DNA of 42,655 nt from Alcaligenaceae bacterium (GTDB taxonomy: Bacteria; Pseudomonadota; Gammaproteobacteria; Burkholderiales; Burkholderiaceae_B), in contig CANCOC010000022.1 in assembly GCA_947379755.1 (NCBI GenBank), positions 1 to 42,655 of the forward strand. The letters are read 5' to 3'. Below the pieces are notes generated by a model. The model saw only the letters and a list, made by a program, of their open reading frames with translations, had not been told where the DNA came from and searched no databases. Every line of letters begins with the position of its first letter. Position 1 is the stretch's first letter. Position numbers and translations under genes: made by a program. This document shows, in pieces, positions 25,709 through 35,349 of the stretch.

Positions 25709-28333
25709 TCAGTAGGACAGTGTCATATTGATAAACAGGCCTTTGGCGCGATCTGCCTGTCCGCCACCGACGTTAAAGCGATACTGGATTGTCGTGTTGA
25801 GATACGATTGTGGACCGTTATAGTGATCCTCTCTGAACCAGTAGCGAAAATTGATGCCAGGGCCAACGCCCATTGACCAGGTAGATCCATTACCCTGCAT
25901 TTCAACACTATCAATTCCTGACAGATTCAGACCCGTCACCTGATTTTTTGTCGATAACCAATCCCCGCCTATTACGAGGTATGGAAATAGGACTAGATGG
26001 TCGCTGACTGCGTCTATACGGAAACTTCTGCCAATACGAAACTCTCCAGCTGCAAAAGCTTGATTGCGCTTGAGTCTTCCCGAGTCGCTCTGTAGTGCCT
26101 GTCCGCTGGAATTATCGTTCAGAGTCAGCTGGGTTGGCATGTCTTGCCAGGAGTATCCGGTCTGGGCGTAGGCCTCAAGCGTGAACCAGTCTGGTTTACC
26201 TATCCGAAGTTCAGTCCCCTCGTACAGCCCATACGTCAAATACGTCATCCATCCACCATTGCCAGCACCTGTCTGGTACTGACCATTCTGGTTTTTCGTA
26301 TTCAACGCACAACGTGCAACGTTTGACTCTGGAATGACATAGCCTGTACGTGTTGCAGACCCCAGCATGAACTGGCGTTCTAATCCAATGGTCAACCCCA
26401 CTTCTGTCGAGGGTGTCAAGCGTATACCAAGTGCCCCAAGAGAGGTGGGCAACCCTGACACCCCTTTATTGCTCTGGTCGCTGACATTGATGACCCCGTT
26501 GCCACAAGGATCTGCGACATTCTGACTGCTAGTCTGACTGCCGCCATCGTAGACCGTATTCGACATACGTCCGTAGACTTCAAAGGTTTGAGTAGATGAG
26601 TTCAAAAAGGAAGCTGGTCGCCAAAACAACTCAGCGGTACTGAATACAGCATCTCCAGGTACGGTAATGGCTGCACCACCTATTGCTGTGGATGCAGGAC
26701 GCGCACCCCGATAGCCCGCAGATAGGTAGCCCCCCCATTCACGCGACAAGTTCGCAATGGAATTCCGCGTGTTCATACGCTGTTCAGGAGTGAGCGTAAG
26801 GCTATTTTGATCGGCGAGATCGATCGCCGTTTTAAATGACTCAACCGCTGCGAGTTTTTGACCTGTGCTCGCTTGTGAATAGGCCAAATCCAGAATCGCT
26901 GTCGCAGGCGCTTTTCCAGTCGCGCGTGCGGCCTGGAAGTCTGCTACTGCCTGCTCCTTATTTCCGAGCGTCTGGTTCAGAAACCCGCGTTGCATCAAAA
27001 ATTGTGCTGTGTCACCTGGGTTTTGGTCAATGGCATCAGTTGTCATCGCAAGCGCTGCCTGGGGCTTGTGATCGAGTCTGAGTGCTTCAATCAATAACAA
27101 CCAGTAGCCTGGAGTGTGAGGCAACAGATCGATTGCCTGGCGTGCAAGCTCAGCAGCCTCACCAGGTTTCTTTTCTTGAATGGCGGTGTAGCCTGCCTGA
27201 GCGTAATGGTCGGCCTGGCGCCTCACCAGGATCTGTCTACGCGCGATCAGTGCATCATGATAGGTGACATTTAACGCAAGAGCCTGCTCAATTACGTCAT
27301 CTGCTTGTTTAAATTTAGACTGTGCTTCGAGAGCATCCAGCCATAAAAAAACCCAGTCTTGCTGCGTAGGGTCAAGAGCAAAAGCTTGTTGCGCAGCGTT
27401 CACTGCTTGTGAAAAATCGCCTTTTTTGAAATCAGCAAATGCCTGTGAAGCGAGTGTGAACCCTTTTTTATAAGCAGCTGTCATGGGTGCCCCGGACGGC
27501 GTTCGTTCAATGGCCGGGGGCATCAGGCTACGCTGCGCCTGGCGCAACTCCTGACTGTCTAGTCCGCGATGCAATGCCTCCTGGATCTCTGCATTGGCAA
27601 GCTGAATCTTTCCTTGTTTTTGAAGTGCGTAGACGAGCAGTAAACGAACACTCAAATCATTCGGTTGTCTGGCTATAGCACTGGTAGCAAGAGCGGCAGC
27701 ATCGGCATAGCGTTTTTCATTGAAACTCAAGTACGCATCATCAACAAGTTGCCAGTAAGGATCAAAGGTTTCCTGCTTTCTTTTGACCAATGCTAATGGC
27801 GTCAGCATCTGAATATGACTGATGCTATCTGCAGTGCCAATACTTCCGGTGTAACGGGGCGTTCTGCCAGCTGACAGGGCCAGACTTAATTCCTCTTGAG
27901 CACGATAGAGATCCGAATTTCTGATGCCGTGCTTGTTTGCTTGTTCAACAATTGTTAGTGCTTCTCGAATCAGTCCCAGATTTTGTGTCGCATAGATTCT
28001 TAACAGCCATAAGCGTGCAATGTCTGGCCTGAGGAGCAGCGCGAGTGAGGCCTGATCTGCAGCCTGTGAAAACTGTCCTTTATTAAAGCTGTCGAAGGCT
28101 TGTTCCGTCAACCGCCACGCTTGACCATCAATAGGAACAGGTGCAAGTTCTGCTTCGAGCGAGAGTTGGCTTGCTTTGGAGGTATTGTCTGTGACTGCCG
28201 TAGCCGTAGTGCCTGAACCATTGCGTGTCATCAGTGGCTGAGCCTGGAGACTGGTGGCGCTCAGTAATAAATAGCATTGCAACAGCAGGGTGAAAAATAC
28301 ACTGCAACAAGTGTTGATGGGCAGCCTGCTCAT
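25709..28333 (-). CDS. nfrA: NfrA-like TPR and beta-barrel outer-membrane exporter
   Basis: 874 residues. It has a signal peptide of about 32 residues, then roughly 450 residues of TPR-like repeats (AFDSFNKGQFSQAADQASLAL, AYLSFNEKRYADAAALATSAI, AFADFKKGDFSQAVNAAQQAF and similar). The C-terminal region resembles the NfrA C-terminal domain and ends in a beta-barrel-like strand, FINMTLSY. NfrA of E. coli is the outer-membrane receptor for phage N4 and the exporter of a glycan made by NfrB. The ATG overlaps the nfrB stop (ATGA). The family call is by architecture and context. Confidence 0.85.
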   Translation of the reverse strand: MSRLPINTCCSVFFTLLLQCYLLLSATSLQAQPLMTRNGSGTTATAVTDNTSKASQLSLEAELAPVPIDGQAWRLTEQAFDSFNKGQFSQAADQASLALLLRPDIARLWLLRIYATQNLGLIREALTIVEQANKHGIRNSDLYRAQEELSLALSAGRTPRYTGSIGTADSISHIQMLTPLALVKRKQETFDPYWQLVDDAYLSFNEKRYADAAALATSAIARQPNDLSVRLLLVYALQKQGKIQLANAEIQEALHRGLDSQELRQAQRSLMPPAIERTPSGAPMTAAYKKGFTLASQAFADFKKGDFSQAVNAAQQAFALDPTQQDWVFLWLDALEAQSKFKQADDVIEQALALNVTYHDALIARRQILVRRQADHYAQAGYTAIQEKKPGEAAELARQAIDLLPHTPGYWLLLIEALRLDHKPQAALAMTTDAIDQNPGDTAQFLMQRGFLNQTLGNKEQAVADFQAARATGKAPATAILDLAYSQASTGQKLAAVESFKTAIDLADQNSLTLTPEQRMNTRNSIANLSREWGGYLSAGYRGARPASTAIGGAAITVPGDAVFSTAELFWRPASFLNSSTQTFEVYGRMSNTVYDGGSQTSSQNVADPCGNGVINVSDQSNKGVSGLPTSLGALGIRLTPSTEVGLTIGLERQFMLGSATRTGYVIPESNVARCALNTKNQNGQYQTGAGNGGWMTYLTYGLYEGTELRIGKPDWFTLEAYAQTGYSWQDMPTQLTLNDNSSGQALQSDSGRLKRNQAFAAGEFRIGRSFRIDAVSDHLVLFPYLVIGGDWLSTKNQVTGLNLSGIDSVEMQGNGSTWSMGVGPGINFRYWFREDHYNGPQSYLNTTIQYRFNVGGGQADRAKGLFINMTLSY

Positions 28334-30066
28334 GAGGTAACAGATAGGACGCTGGGCGCATTTGCACCTGTTACATTTTGCTCTGAACCAGATACTGATT
28401 CATTCTGGAGGGCCAATGCTTCGTGCAGCGTGGCATGATCCAGCCAGCCAAGATCAATGAGAATCTTGCCGAGGGGTTGGTGCTCTTTAGCTTGCATCTC
28501 CAGAGCAAAGGTTAATTTCGTTTCATCAATCGCCTGCCATTTCAGCAACAACTCACCCAAACGCATTTTTTGAGTCGATAAAGTGTCTGCAGAGGGAAAG
28601 TCATGCATGGTCTTGTCCCAGGCAAGTTTCTTGCCCGTGATCAGGTGTCCCAGAAACATGTTCCATGCACGGGCTGCGGCCATGGCATTGATCATATTTC
28701 CGACGATCATCCGGGGGATCGATAGCAGCCCGTGCTCCCACCCATACATTCGTCCAACAAAATAGACCCGCTGGATCATGCGCAGGAGCAGGGCTATCAT
28801 GTTGAGCCACATCAGTTGGGAGGCCAAGCTCCCTGGCGCAAAGAGTGAAGGATAGTAGACTGTCCATAAGCCCAGCCAGTCAAGAATCATCATCAATAAA
28901 AAGTTGGCCAGCAAGAGGTAGCCAATCATTGATATGAAGGATGTCAGCAATCCTTTACGGTCTCGAAAAAGAAAATATTTCGTCGCTATCGAACCTTTCC
29001 AGCCAACTTGTTGCCATCCCTGCAGGGCAATACCCAGTGTCCAGCGAGCGCGCTGTCGGTAAGCGGTTCGAAAAGTATCCGGAAAAAATTCCCTGACACC
29101 GAGCGGCATCGACATCGTTCGAATGGTTTCCTTGCCATAACCAAACCATTTCCTTCGCCGGATAACATAATCGACATTGAACTTTGCAAAGATCTGCTTC
29201 ATACCGAGACGTCCCAGACGTGAACCTATGTCATAGTCTTCAGTCAAGCTGTCAGTATTGAAGGGCATGTTGCTGGTTTCTGCTGCCAGTACCTCCAAGG
29301 CACGGCGTGAAAAACATGTACCCACTCCTGCTGATGGGACGGACTTGGACATGCTTTCGCGAACGACCAGATCCTTGGTATGCCACTCAGCAAATTCATC
29401 CATGTATGTACCTGCAACGAGTTCCCACCAGTTGCGCTCGAGAGAGGTAACAGGTAACTGAATAAAGTCGATGCGAGGCAATAAATAGTTAAAAAACTTA
29501 AGCTCCAATGGGTGTAAGACATCTTCGCTGTCATGCAAAATCACTCCCGCAAAGGGCGCTTCTTGCTTGAGGCCCTGAGCAAGAATTGCCTGGACAATCC
29601 AGTTCAGGCAATCCGCTTTACATGTTGGTCCGTCATGGGGGACTTCTACCCGGACGAGTTGCCTGAGTCGGCGACGCATTTTTTCGACTTCGTCTATTGT
29701 GCGCTGGTCATTACAGTAGGTTCCCACGAATATTTTGTAATTCTTGTATTCAAGTGTACTGACCATGTTTTCGAGCATGGGAGCAATCACATCGTATTCG
29801 TGCCATGCGGGTACCATGATGGCCAGGGGTTGCTCAGGTTTTGAGCGGACCTGTTCAGGTGTCAGCGGCAAATATTTTCGCTTGAAGGAGAGGGCACGGC
29901 TGAGTCTACGGATCCAGTACCAGAGATCAATGAACAGGTCATCCATGCTCGACACAAGGATGACACAACCAAATAGCGTCGTTACGATTTCGAGTCCGCG
30001 ATAATACCCTGCCAGAAAATAAGGCCAGTAAAGCGAACTCGCCATGGACTGCAGCGTATCAAACAC
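28330..30066 (-). CDS. nfrB: NfrB-like GT2 polysaccharide synthase with C-terminal MshEN domain
   Basis: 578 residues from GTG 30066 (ATG 30045 is an alternative without a ribosome site). It has an N-terminal membrane helix, then a family 2 glycosyltransferase with DSED (179-182), TED (275-277) and RQRARW (337-342), which are the processive-synthase signatures. C-terminal membrane segments follow, then an MshEN domain (about 502-554) with two tandem motifs, RLGELLLKWQAIDETKL and PLGKILIDLGWLDHATL. MshEN domains bind c-di-GMP. In the first motif the usual Gly after LLxxx is Gln. It lies between the BcsB-like gene and nfrA in one operon. Confidence 0.9.
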   Translation of the reverse strand: MFDTLQSMASSLYWPYFLAGYYRGLEIVTTLFGCVILVSSMDDLFIDLWYWIRRLSRALSFKRKYLPLTPEQVRSKPEQPLAIMVPAWHEYDVIAPMLENMVSTLEYKNYKIFVGTYCNDQRTIDEVEKMRRRLRQLVRVEVPHDGPTCKADCLNWIVQAILAQGLKQEAPFAGVILHDSEDVLHPLELKFFNYLLPRIDFIQLPVTSLERNWWELVAGTYMDEFAEWHTKDLVVRESMSKSVPSAGVGTCFSRRALEVLAAETSNMPFNTDSLTEDYDIGSRLGRLGMKQIFAKFNVDYVIRRRKWFGYGKETIRTMSMPLGVREFFPDTFRTAYRQRARWTLGIALQGWQQVGWKGSIATKYFLFRDRKGLLTSFISMIGYLLLANFLLMMILDWLGLWTVYYPSLFAPGSLASQLMWLNMIALLLRMIQRVYFVGRMYGWEHGLLSIPRMIVGNMINAMAAARAWNMFLGHLITGKKLAWDKTMHDFPSADTLSTQKMRLGELLLKWQAIDETKLTFALEMQAKEHQPLGKILIDLGWLDHATLHEALALQNESVSGSEQNVTGANAPSVLSVTS

Positions 30067-30080
30067 GAGTCGTAATACCC

Positions 30081-32333
30081 TTAGCTTTTATTTTTACGCT
30101 TATTTGATGCACGTCTGGCAGAGATGAGTAATACCACCAATGCAAGTAAGAGCACCCCGACCATCGGAACAGTCCACTGCAGGTATTGACGCCATTCATA
30201 GAACGGGCCACTACCCGAGGTGTATGCCTCGCCTGCATCCGGATGCTTGCTGTCAATCCAGGCGATCGGACCTTTAGGTCCGATGATCCCAAGATTGCCT
30301 TTATTTAGGACGTAATGAAGTTCGTGGGTATCGTTTGAATTGCCCAGGGTCTGCCAGAAAATGCCATCTTTGCCGGAGGCGTTAATGAGCTCAACGGTTG
30401 TCAGACTGTTCAGCCCTGCAATATTGACCCAGGCTACGTCTTTGCCTCCAATACGCAATCCATTTTTATCTGTACGCTGGACAATCGAAGTTGTGTTCTT
30501 TAAGGGGACTTCCATCGACACAAATGCTAGTTCTGGTTCAAAAGACTCACCATTTGGCACGCGCACAAGGCGTGTGCGTGTGATGGGAAGTCCACTTGCA
30601 AGTGCGATTGAGATAATGTTTTTCAGACTCGACGGTGCTGAAGAAAGATACCGTTCAGGAATGACAAGCAGGGGTAAGTTTGCGAGAGCAGGCAATACGC
30701 CAGCAAACGTATCGTCGGGGGTTGAGCTCCCCAATTTGATATAGCTTGTGGGTAGGACGTCGACTGGGTAGGCCTGCGCGTCCTCTGAGCACATATTGGT
30801 GACTGGCTGGCGTTGAAACCGGATCACCACATTATTATTGATTCCCAGTGCGTAACCAGGCACTCTTGTCTTGATTCTCTCAGGCTCACCATCTGCCCGC
30901 AAGCGTTGCGCAACCAGCAAGATACCATTCCAGAAAACTGACGCAATCGGACTGCTGCTGGAAGCACCAGGAGCAGCAGCCACATCAATGACAACCTCTT
31001 CAGGCATCTGTCCGTATTTCACAACTGTCGTCAGAGGAAAGTTGATGGTCCATGTGCCATTACTTTTGACATCAAAGCTCGTTGAGGAGGCACCTAGACT
31101 GTCAAAGCTGATTTTTCCCTGGGCAATCAAATCTGGTGGCACAGCCTGGTAAGCAGTCAGTTGTTTTGAAGTCAGAATGTTGCGCCAATATGAATCAAAC
31201 AAACCTGCAGCATGGTTCCCTACATCGCTCGCAATAATAATAACGGATTGACTCCCCATTGAAGCAATGTTGACCTGCCCGATTTGCGTGGGCTGACTGA
31301 CAACACTTGCGCGATCAATTCGCCACTTGTCAAAACCACGAAGTGCTTCAGGATCCGACTCAAACTGAACCCGCAATGCCTTGAGAGCTGTATCAATCGC
31401 ATTGAACAGGGCGCTGTCCATAATCGCAACATCAGACCGAACCGCCTGTGCGTTCAAAAAGATCAAAGCGCCGATTTCAGCCGCATCAGTCAGTTTATGA
31501 AGTGACTGCCCTTTGAGCGCTGAAAAGGCAGGAATACGCAGCAACTCTGAGGGTACTTGAATATCATCCAGCGCAACCTCATCGCCTACTGCAGGAAACG
31601 GGCGTACAAAAACGTGCTTGTTTGCATGTTCCAGAGCCAGCCCAAAGCGCCAGGCGCTATCAAATGAATCGGCAGACATGTTTTGACCGGCAACCAAGAG
31701 AGAAACGTTCTTTGGTAGAACTTCAAAAGCCTCGGTCAGGCTGGAAATATCCTGGGAATTAAAACGATAAGTAAGTTTGCTCTCACTGAGAATACTGAGC
31801 GCATTTAAATCGTTCAGGCTGGTTCCGCATTGGCTAACATCTGACGCAGACTGCCATTTAACAGAAAGCCTGACAAAACCACTTTTGTGAATCTCTGGGG
31901 ACACAAAGAATTTTTTACTAATCACCCCGTCGCGATCTGTTATTTTTTGTGCAAACTGGGGTCTTCCATCAACTGAAACAAAAATTCCCAATGGCGTGTT
32001 GTCACCTTTCAGGTATGTTGCATCAAAGGTCAGCGAGGCATTCTGAAGGGTCAGTTCTTTTGGAACGGGCAAATAAAAATCCCGGAAAGTTTCAAGACCG
32101 TTCAACACGGTTGATGCCCCCAGTCCAAGGTCGCCAAGCTTGACCTCGCGCACGACCCACGTATCCTGAGTTTGCTTGGCGATGGTATTGCTTAAACCGG
32201 AGCCAGTCGCTGCAGTGGCAGTGAGCACTAAAAATAGCGCAACTAAAAACAAAGAAAATAATTTTTTACAGCTTTGAAGGTATCGCTTATAAAAAAAAAT
32301 AGATTCTGTTCGCAAATTCAAAAGTGGTGTCAT
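30081..32333 (-). CDS. BcsB-like periplasmic polysaccharide synthase subunit
   Basis: 750 residues from ATG 32333; a TTG four codons upstream is less likely. A hydrophobic signal (FSLFLVALFLVLTATAAT) leads into a large beta-rich periplasmic region typical of the BcsB family (LGVFVSVDG-like LGIFVSVDGRPQF, FRFGLALEHANKHVFVRPFPAVGD). It ends with one membrane helix (WTVPMVGVLLLALVVLLISARR) and a basic cytoplasmic tail. BcsB binds and guides the nascent glucan beside its synthase. It sits first in the operon, 15 bases before nfrB. The E. coli nfr locus lacks an obvious BcsB, which makes this arrangement notable. Confidence 0.85.
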   Translation of the reverse strand: MTPLLNLRTESIFFYKRYLQSCKKLFSLFLVALFLVLTATAATGSGLSNTIAKQTQDTWVVREVKLGDLGLGASTVLNGLETFRDFYLPVPKELTLQNASLTFDATYLKGDNTPLGIFVSVDGRPQFAQKITDRDGVISKKFFVSPEIHKSGFVRLSVKWQSASDVSQCGTSLNDLNALSILSESKLTYRFNSQDISSLTEAFEVLPKNVSLLVAGQNMSADSFDSAWRFGLALEHANKHVFVRPFPAVGDEVALDDIQVPSELLRIPAFSALKGQSLHKLTDAAEIGALIFLNAQAVRSDVAIMDSALFNAIDTALKALRVQFESDPEALRGFDKWRIDRASVVSQPTQIGQVNIASMGSQSVIIIASDVGNHAAGLFDSYWRNILTSKQLTAYQAVPPDLIAQGKISFDSLGASSTSFDVKSNGTWTINFPLTTVVKYGQMPEEVVIDVAAAPGASSSSPIASVFWNGILLVAQRLRADGEPERIKTRVPGYALGINNNVVIRFQRQPVTNMCSEDAQAYPVDVLPTSYIKLGSSTPDDTFAGVLPALANLPLLVIPERYLSSAPSSLKNIISIALASGLPITRTRLVRVPNGESFEPELAFVSMEVPLKNTTSIVQRTDKNGLRIGGKDVAWVNIAGLNSLTTVELINASGKDGIFWQTLGNSNDTHELHYVLNKGNLGIIGPKGPIAWIDSKHPDAGEAYTSGSGPFYEWRQYLQWTVPMVGVLLLALVVLLISARRASNKRKNKS

Positions 32334-32406
32334 ACCCGATTCCAAAACATATTTACCTCAAAAGCAAAGCGATACCCAGTCCGAATTACTGGATGATCTT
32401 GGCTGT

Positions 32407-32473
32407 AAGATATATATATAAATTTATTGTGGTTTTGAAAATAAATATAACTTACGTATGAAGTATATATCTT
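32407..32473. repeat. AT-rich nested inverted repeat between kup and the bcsB-like gene
   Basis: The outer arms AAGATATATA (32407-32416) and TATATATCTT (32464-32473) are perfect complements, and inside them ATTTATT pairs with AATAAAT. The 161-base gap (32334-32494) is otherwise without a gene. It lies where the promoter of the exopolysaccharide operon is expected, so it may be an operator or easily melted region. No terminator for kup is visible. Confidence 0.45.
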
Positions 32474-32494
32474 AAAAATGAAGAACGTGCGCCA

Positions 32495-34354
32495 CTAAAT
32501 GACTAGTTGAGTGCCAAGTTCTACAACACGATTCGCAGGGATTCTGAAGAAGTCTGTCGCACTGGTTGCATTCTTGGACATTAATTTGAAAATGTGTGCA
32601 CGCCACAACATGAAATTTTTCTGTTTGACAGGCACAACCGTTTCACGCGAAAGGTAAAAGGTTGTCGACATCATGTCGAAATGCATGCCAAGCTTTTCAC
32701 ACAACTGCAGCGCTTTTGGAATATCAGGATTTTCCATGAAGCCATACCGCACCACCAGACGCAAAAAGCCCTTGCCCAGATCCTGCATCGCGACGCGCTC
32801 TTCATTTTTGACCGTTGGTGTGTCTGTCGTCTGAACGGTCAGTAACACAACGCGTTCGTGCAAAATCTGATTATGTTTCAAATTATGTAGCATGGCCGAA
32901 GGAACACCATCCTTGGAACTTGTCATGAATATTGATGTGCCGCTGACGCGATGCACCTCGTCAATTGCCTGAATAAATGCATCCATTGGAATGCTCTGCT
33001 TGGCCATTTCTGCATTGACCAGTTTGCGACCACGTAGCCAGGTTGTCAGCACAATAAAGGAAATGGCGCCAACGGCGAGAGGAAACCAGCCACCATCAGG
33101 AATTTTTAGCGCATTGGCAGAGAAAAATGCAACGTCAATCACAAAGAGCGGAATAATCACTAATGCGGTCGTAAATAGGCGCCAGCGCCACATCAGCACC
33201 ATCACAAAGGACACCAGTATTGTGTCAATCAGCATCGTTCCAGTAACAGCAATACCGTAAGCTGCCGCCAGATTGGAAGAAGTCTTGAACCCCACGACCA
33301 GAGCGATCACGGCTACAAACAGGGTCCAGTTGGTGAAGGGCACGTATATCTGACCTTCTTCTTCCCCGGAAGTATGAATAATCAGCATCCGGGGCAACAG
33401 GCCCATTTGTACCGCCTGGCGTGCCACTGAAAAAGCTCCCGAGATGACCGCCTGTGAGGCAATCACAGTTGCCATGGTCGCTAAGCCAACCATGGACATC
33501 AGGGCCCAATCGGGTGCGAGCAAAAAGAAAGGGTTTTGTATGGCTGAAGGGTCATTCAGAAGCAGTGCACCCTGACCAAAATAATTCAGGACAAGGGCTG
33601 GCATCACGAAAGCGAACCAGGCCAGCCTGATGGGGAGCCTGCCAAAATGCCCCATATCTGTATATAGTGCTTCTCCACCTGTTACAGCGAGGACGACTGC
33701 AGACAGAGCAAGAAATGCAAGTTTGGGATGATTAGAAATAAAATGAAACGCATAGTAAGGATTCAGCGCAATCAGAATACTGGGGTGTTGAATAATTTGG
33801 ATGAGACCGAGCAGACCCAGCACACAAAACCAGAGAATCATGACCGGGCCAAAGAACATACCGACCAGACCCGTTCCACGTTTTTGAATGATAAACAGCG
33901 CTGTCAGCACCGTTAATGTGATTGGAATCACATAGGGAGTGAGAGTGGGAGCAATGATCTCAAGCCCCTCCACAGCGGACAGAACTGAAATGGCTGGGGT
34001 AATCATGCTATCGCCGTAAAACAGGGCTGCAGCAAAAATCCCCAGCATCGTGACCATCCATTTAAGACCCGCACCACTTGCTTTTTCGGTCACAAGCGCA
34101 AGCAGAGCGAGCGAGCCACCTTCGCCCCGGTTATCAGCGCGCATGATGATAATGACGTATTTGATCGACACCAACACCATAATTGACCAAAAAACCATAG
34201 ACAACAGTCCAAGGACATTTGCCTGATTGACCTCTAGCGGGTGGTGGCCATTAAATATTTCTTTAAGTGCATACAGCGGACTCGTTCCGATATCGCCAAA
34301 CACGACGCCGATGGCGCCCAGGGTGAGTGTAGAAAGTGGTTGTCGTGATTTCAT
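32495..34354 (-). CDS. kup: Kup low-affinity potassium transporter
   Basis: 619 residues from ATG 34354 ([20 protein letters not shown]); TTG starts eight codons upstream lack support. About 12 membrane helices follow the family pattern, with [39 protein letters not shown] and [15 protein letters not shown] cytoplasmic C-terminal domain ends near [15 protein letters not shown]. Kup is a potassium-proton symporter active at low pH and under osmotic stress. It is divergent from the regulator at 34670, across a 315-base gap. Confidence 0.96.
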   Translation of the reverse strand: MKSRQPLSTLTLGAIGVVFGDIGTSPLYALKEIFNGHHPLEVNQANVLGLLSMVFWSIMVLVSIKYVIIIMRADNRGEGGSLALLALVTEKASGAGLKWMVTMLGIFAAALFYGDSMITPAISVLSAVEGLEIIAPTLTPYVIPITLTVLTALFIIQKRGTGLVGMFFGPVMILWFCVLGLLGLIQIIQHPSILIALNPYYAFHFISNHPKLAFLALSAVVLAVTGGEALYTDMGHFGRLPIRLAWFAFVMPALVLNYFGQGALLLNDPSAIQNPFFLLAPDWALMSMVGLATMATVIASQAVISGAFSVARQAVQMGLLPRMLIIHTSGEEEGQIYVPFTNWTLFVAVIALVVGFKTSSNLAAAYGIAVTGTMLIDTILVSFVMVLMWRWRLFTTALVIIPLFVIDVAFFSANALKIPDGGWFPLAVGAISFIVLTTWLRGRKLVNAEMAKQSIPMDAFIQAIDEVHRVSGTSIFMTSSKDGVPSAMLHNLKHNQILHERVVLLTVQTTDTPTVKNEERVAMQDLGKGFLRLVVRYGFMENPDIPKALQLCEKLGMHFDMMSTTFYLSRETVVPVKQKNFMLWRAHIFKLMSKNATSATDFFRIPANRVVELGTQLVI

Positions 34355-34669
34355 GAATAAATAGTCTGCATACAACAATCCGACATTGTATTGAGGTGAG
34401 AGATATTTGGGGAATTACTTAATGTAATGCTGCAAATTGTCCACTTAATCAACGATATCGCTGTCTTGCTTGACCTAAATCAAACATTTAACTAGCAGAG
34501 GCTTAAGGTATTATCGTCCAATTGAATATAGTTATAAAAATAATAAAAGACTTGCTTCGAGCCTTCAGATGTGACGTAGAGAGCAGCCAGAGTGCTGGGG
34601 TATCATTGCTTAAACTTAAGTTATAAAAAACAAATACTTTCCAAAACTGGTATCCATTGAGAGTTTTGC
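34355..34669. other. Divergent intergenic region between kup and the first LuxR regulator
   Basis: 315 AT-rich bases without a gene. The only clear signals are the FNR-like box at 34470-34483 and a TATTAT hexamer at 34509-34514 some 25 bases after it. A run of A/T-rich sequence (34530-34550) and a possible leader of about 150 bases precede the regulator. A promoter for kup must also lie here, but no convincing hexamers were found for it. Confidence 0.6.
34470..34483. promoter_or_regulatory. FNR/ANR-like box
   Basis: TTGAC-CTAA-ATCAA, one mismatch from the FNR consensus TTGAT-N4-ATCAA. A TATTAT hexamer 25 bases downstream would put the site at about -44 relative to transcription of the regulator at 34670, near the class II activator position. 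It is also about 120 bases upstream of kup on the other strand. The assignment is from sequence form only. Confidence 0.5.
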
Positions 34670-35320
34670 ATGACCATACAGATTCTGGTCTCGTCCAAAA
34701 AAAATATTATTCTGGAAGGTATATGCGCTGTAATCGAAAAATCCGAGGACTTGCAGCTATCTGGAATAGCTGAAGACGTTGCAACAGCGTTAAGATTGTG
34801 CGAAGTCGTCAAGCCTCAGGTCATTGTGGCCACCAATGAATTACCCGGACTAACAGACATCTCAAGTTTTATCAAAGAACTTGCACAAACATGTACCAGT
34901 TCAAAAGTTGTCGTCATTGCCAACGTTCCAAACCATCACACGGCATTTGAAATCTTTGCCGCCGGTGCGCTCGCATTTATCAGCCCGACCGATGATTCCT
35001 TGCATGAATTGCCTCTGGCGATCAAATCTGCAGCAAAAGGTCGGGTATATTTGTCTGAGCACGCACCCAATATAATGCACGAGCACATACCAGCTAAACA
35101 TTCCGAAAAAAGAAGCATTCAGTCGGAACTTGGTGGACGCGAGGAGCAAGTTCTTGTTTTGCTTGCGAGTGGACATTCTTCCAAAAAGATCGCGCAGCTG
35201 TTATTAATCTCTACTAGCACGGTAGAAGTGCACCGCAGAAACATCATGCGTAAAACAGGGCTGCATAATATTGCTGACTTAACCCGCTTTGCAATACGGA
35301 ATCGGTTAGTGAGCGTTTAG
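34670..35320 (+). CDS. Orphan LuxR/NarL-type regulator with degenerate receiver (first paralog)
   Basis: 216 residues. The C-terminal NarL/FixJ helix-turn-helix is intact (GGREEQVLVLLASGHSSKKIAQLLLIS and TVEVHRRNIMRKTGL). The N-terminal half has the receiver fold but lacks its chemistry: the acidic pair is replaced by SSKKN, the phosphoacceptor Asp by Thr55 (VIVATNELPG), and the switch Lys by Ser/Pro (AFISPTDD). It should therefore act without phosphorylation. No histidine kinase is nearby. It is followed 29 bases later by the Ala-rich gene and is paralogous to the regulator at 38841. Confidence 0.9.
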   Translation: MTIQILVSSKKNIILEGICAVIEKSEDLQLSGIAEDVATALRLCEVVKPQVIVATNELPGLTDISSFIKELAQTCTSSKVVVIANVPNHHTAFEIFAAGALAFISPTDDSLHELPLAIKSAAKGRVYLSEHAPNIMHEHIPAKHSEKRSIQSELGGREEQVLVLLASGHSSKKIAQLLLISTSTVEVHRRNIMRKTGLHNIADLTRFAIRNRLVSV

Positions 35321-35349
35321 AATTGACTACACTTTTGGGTTGAATCATC

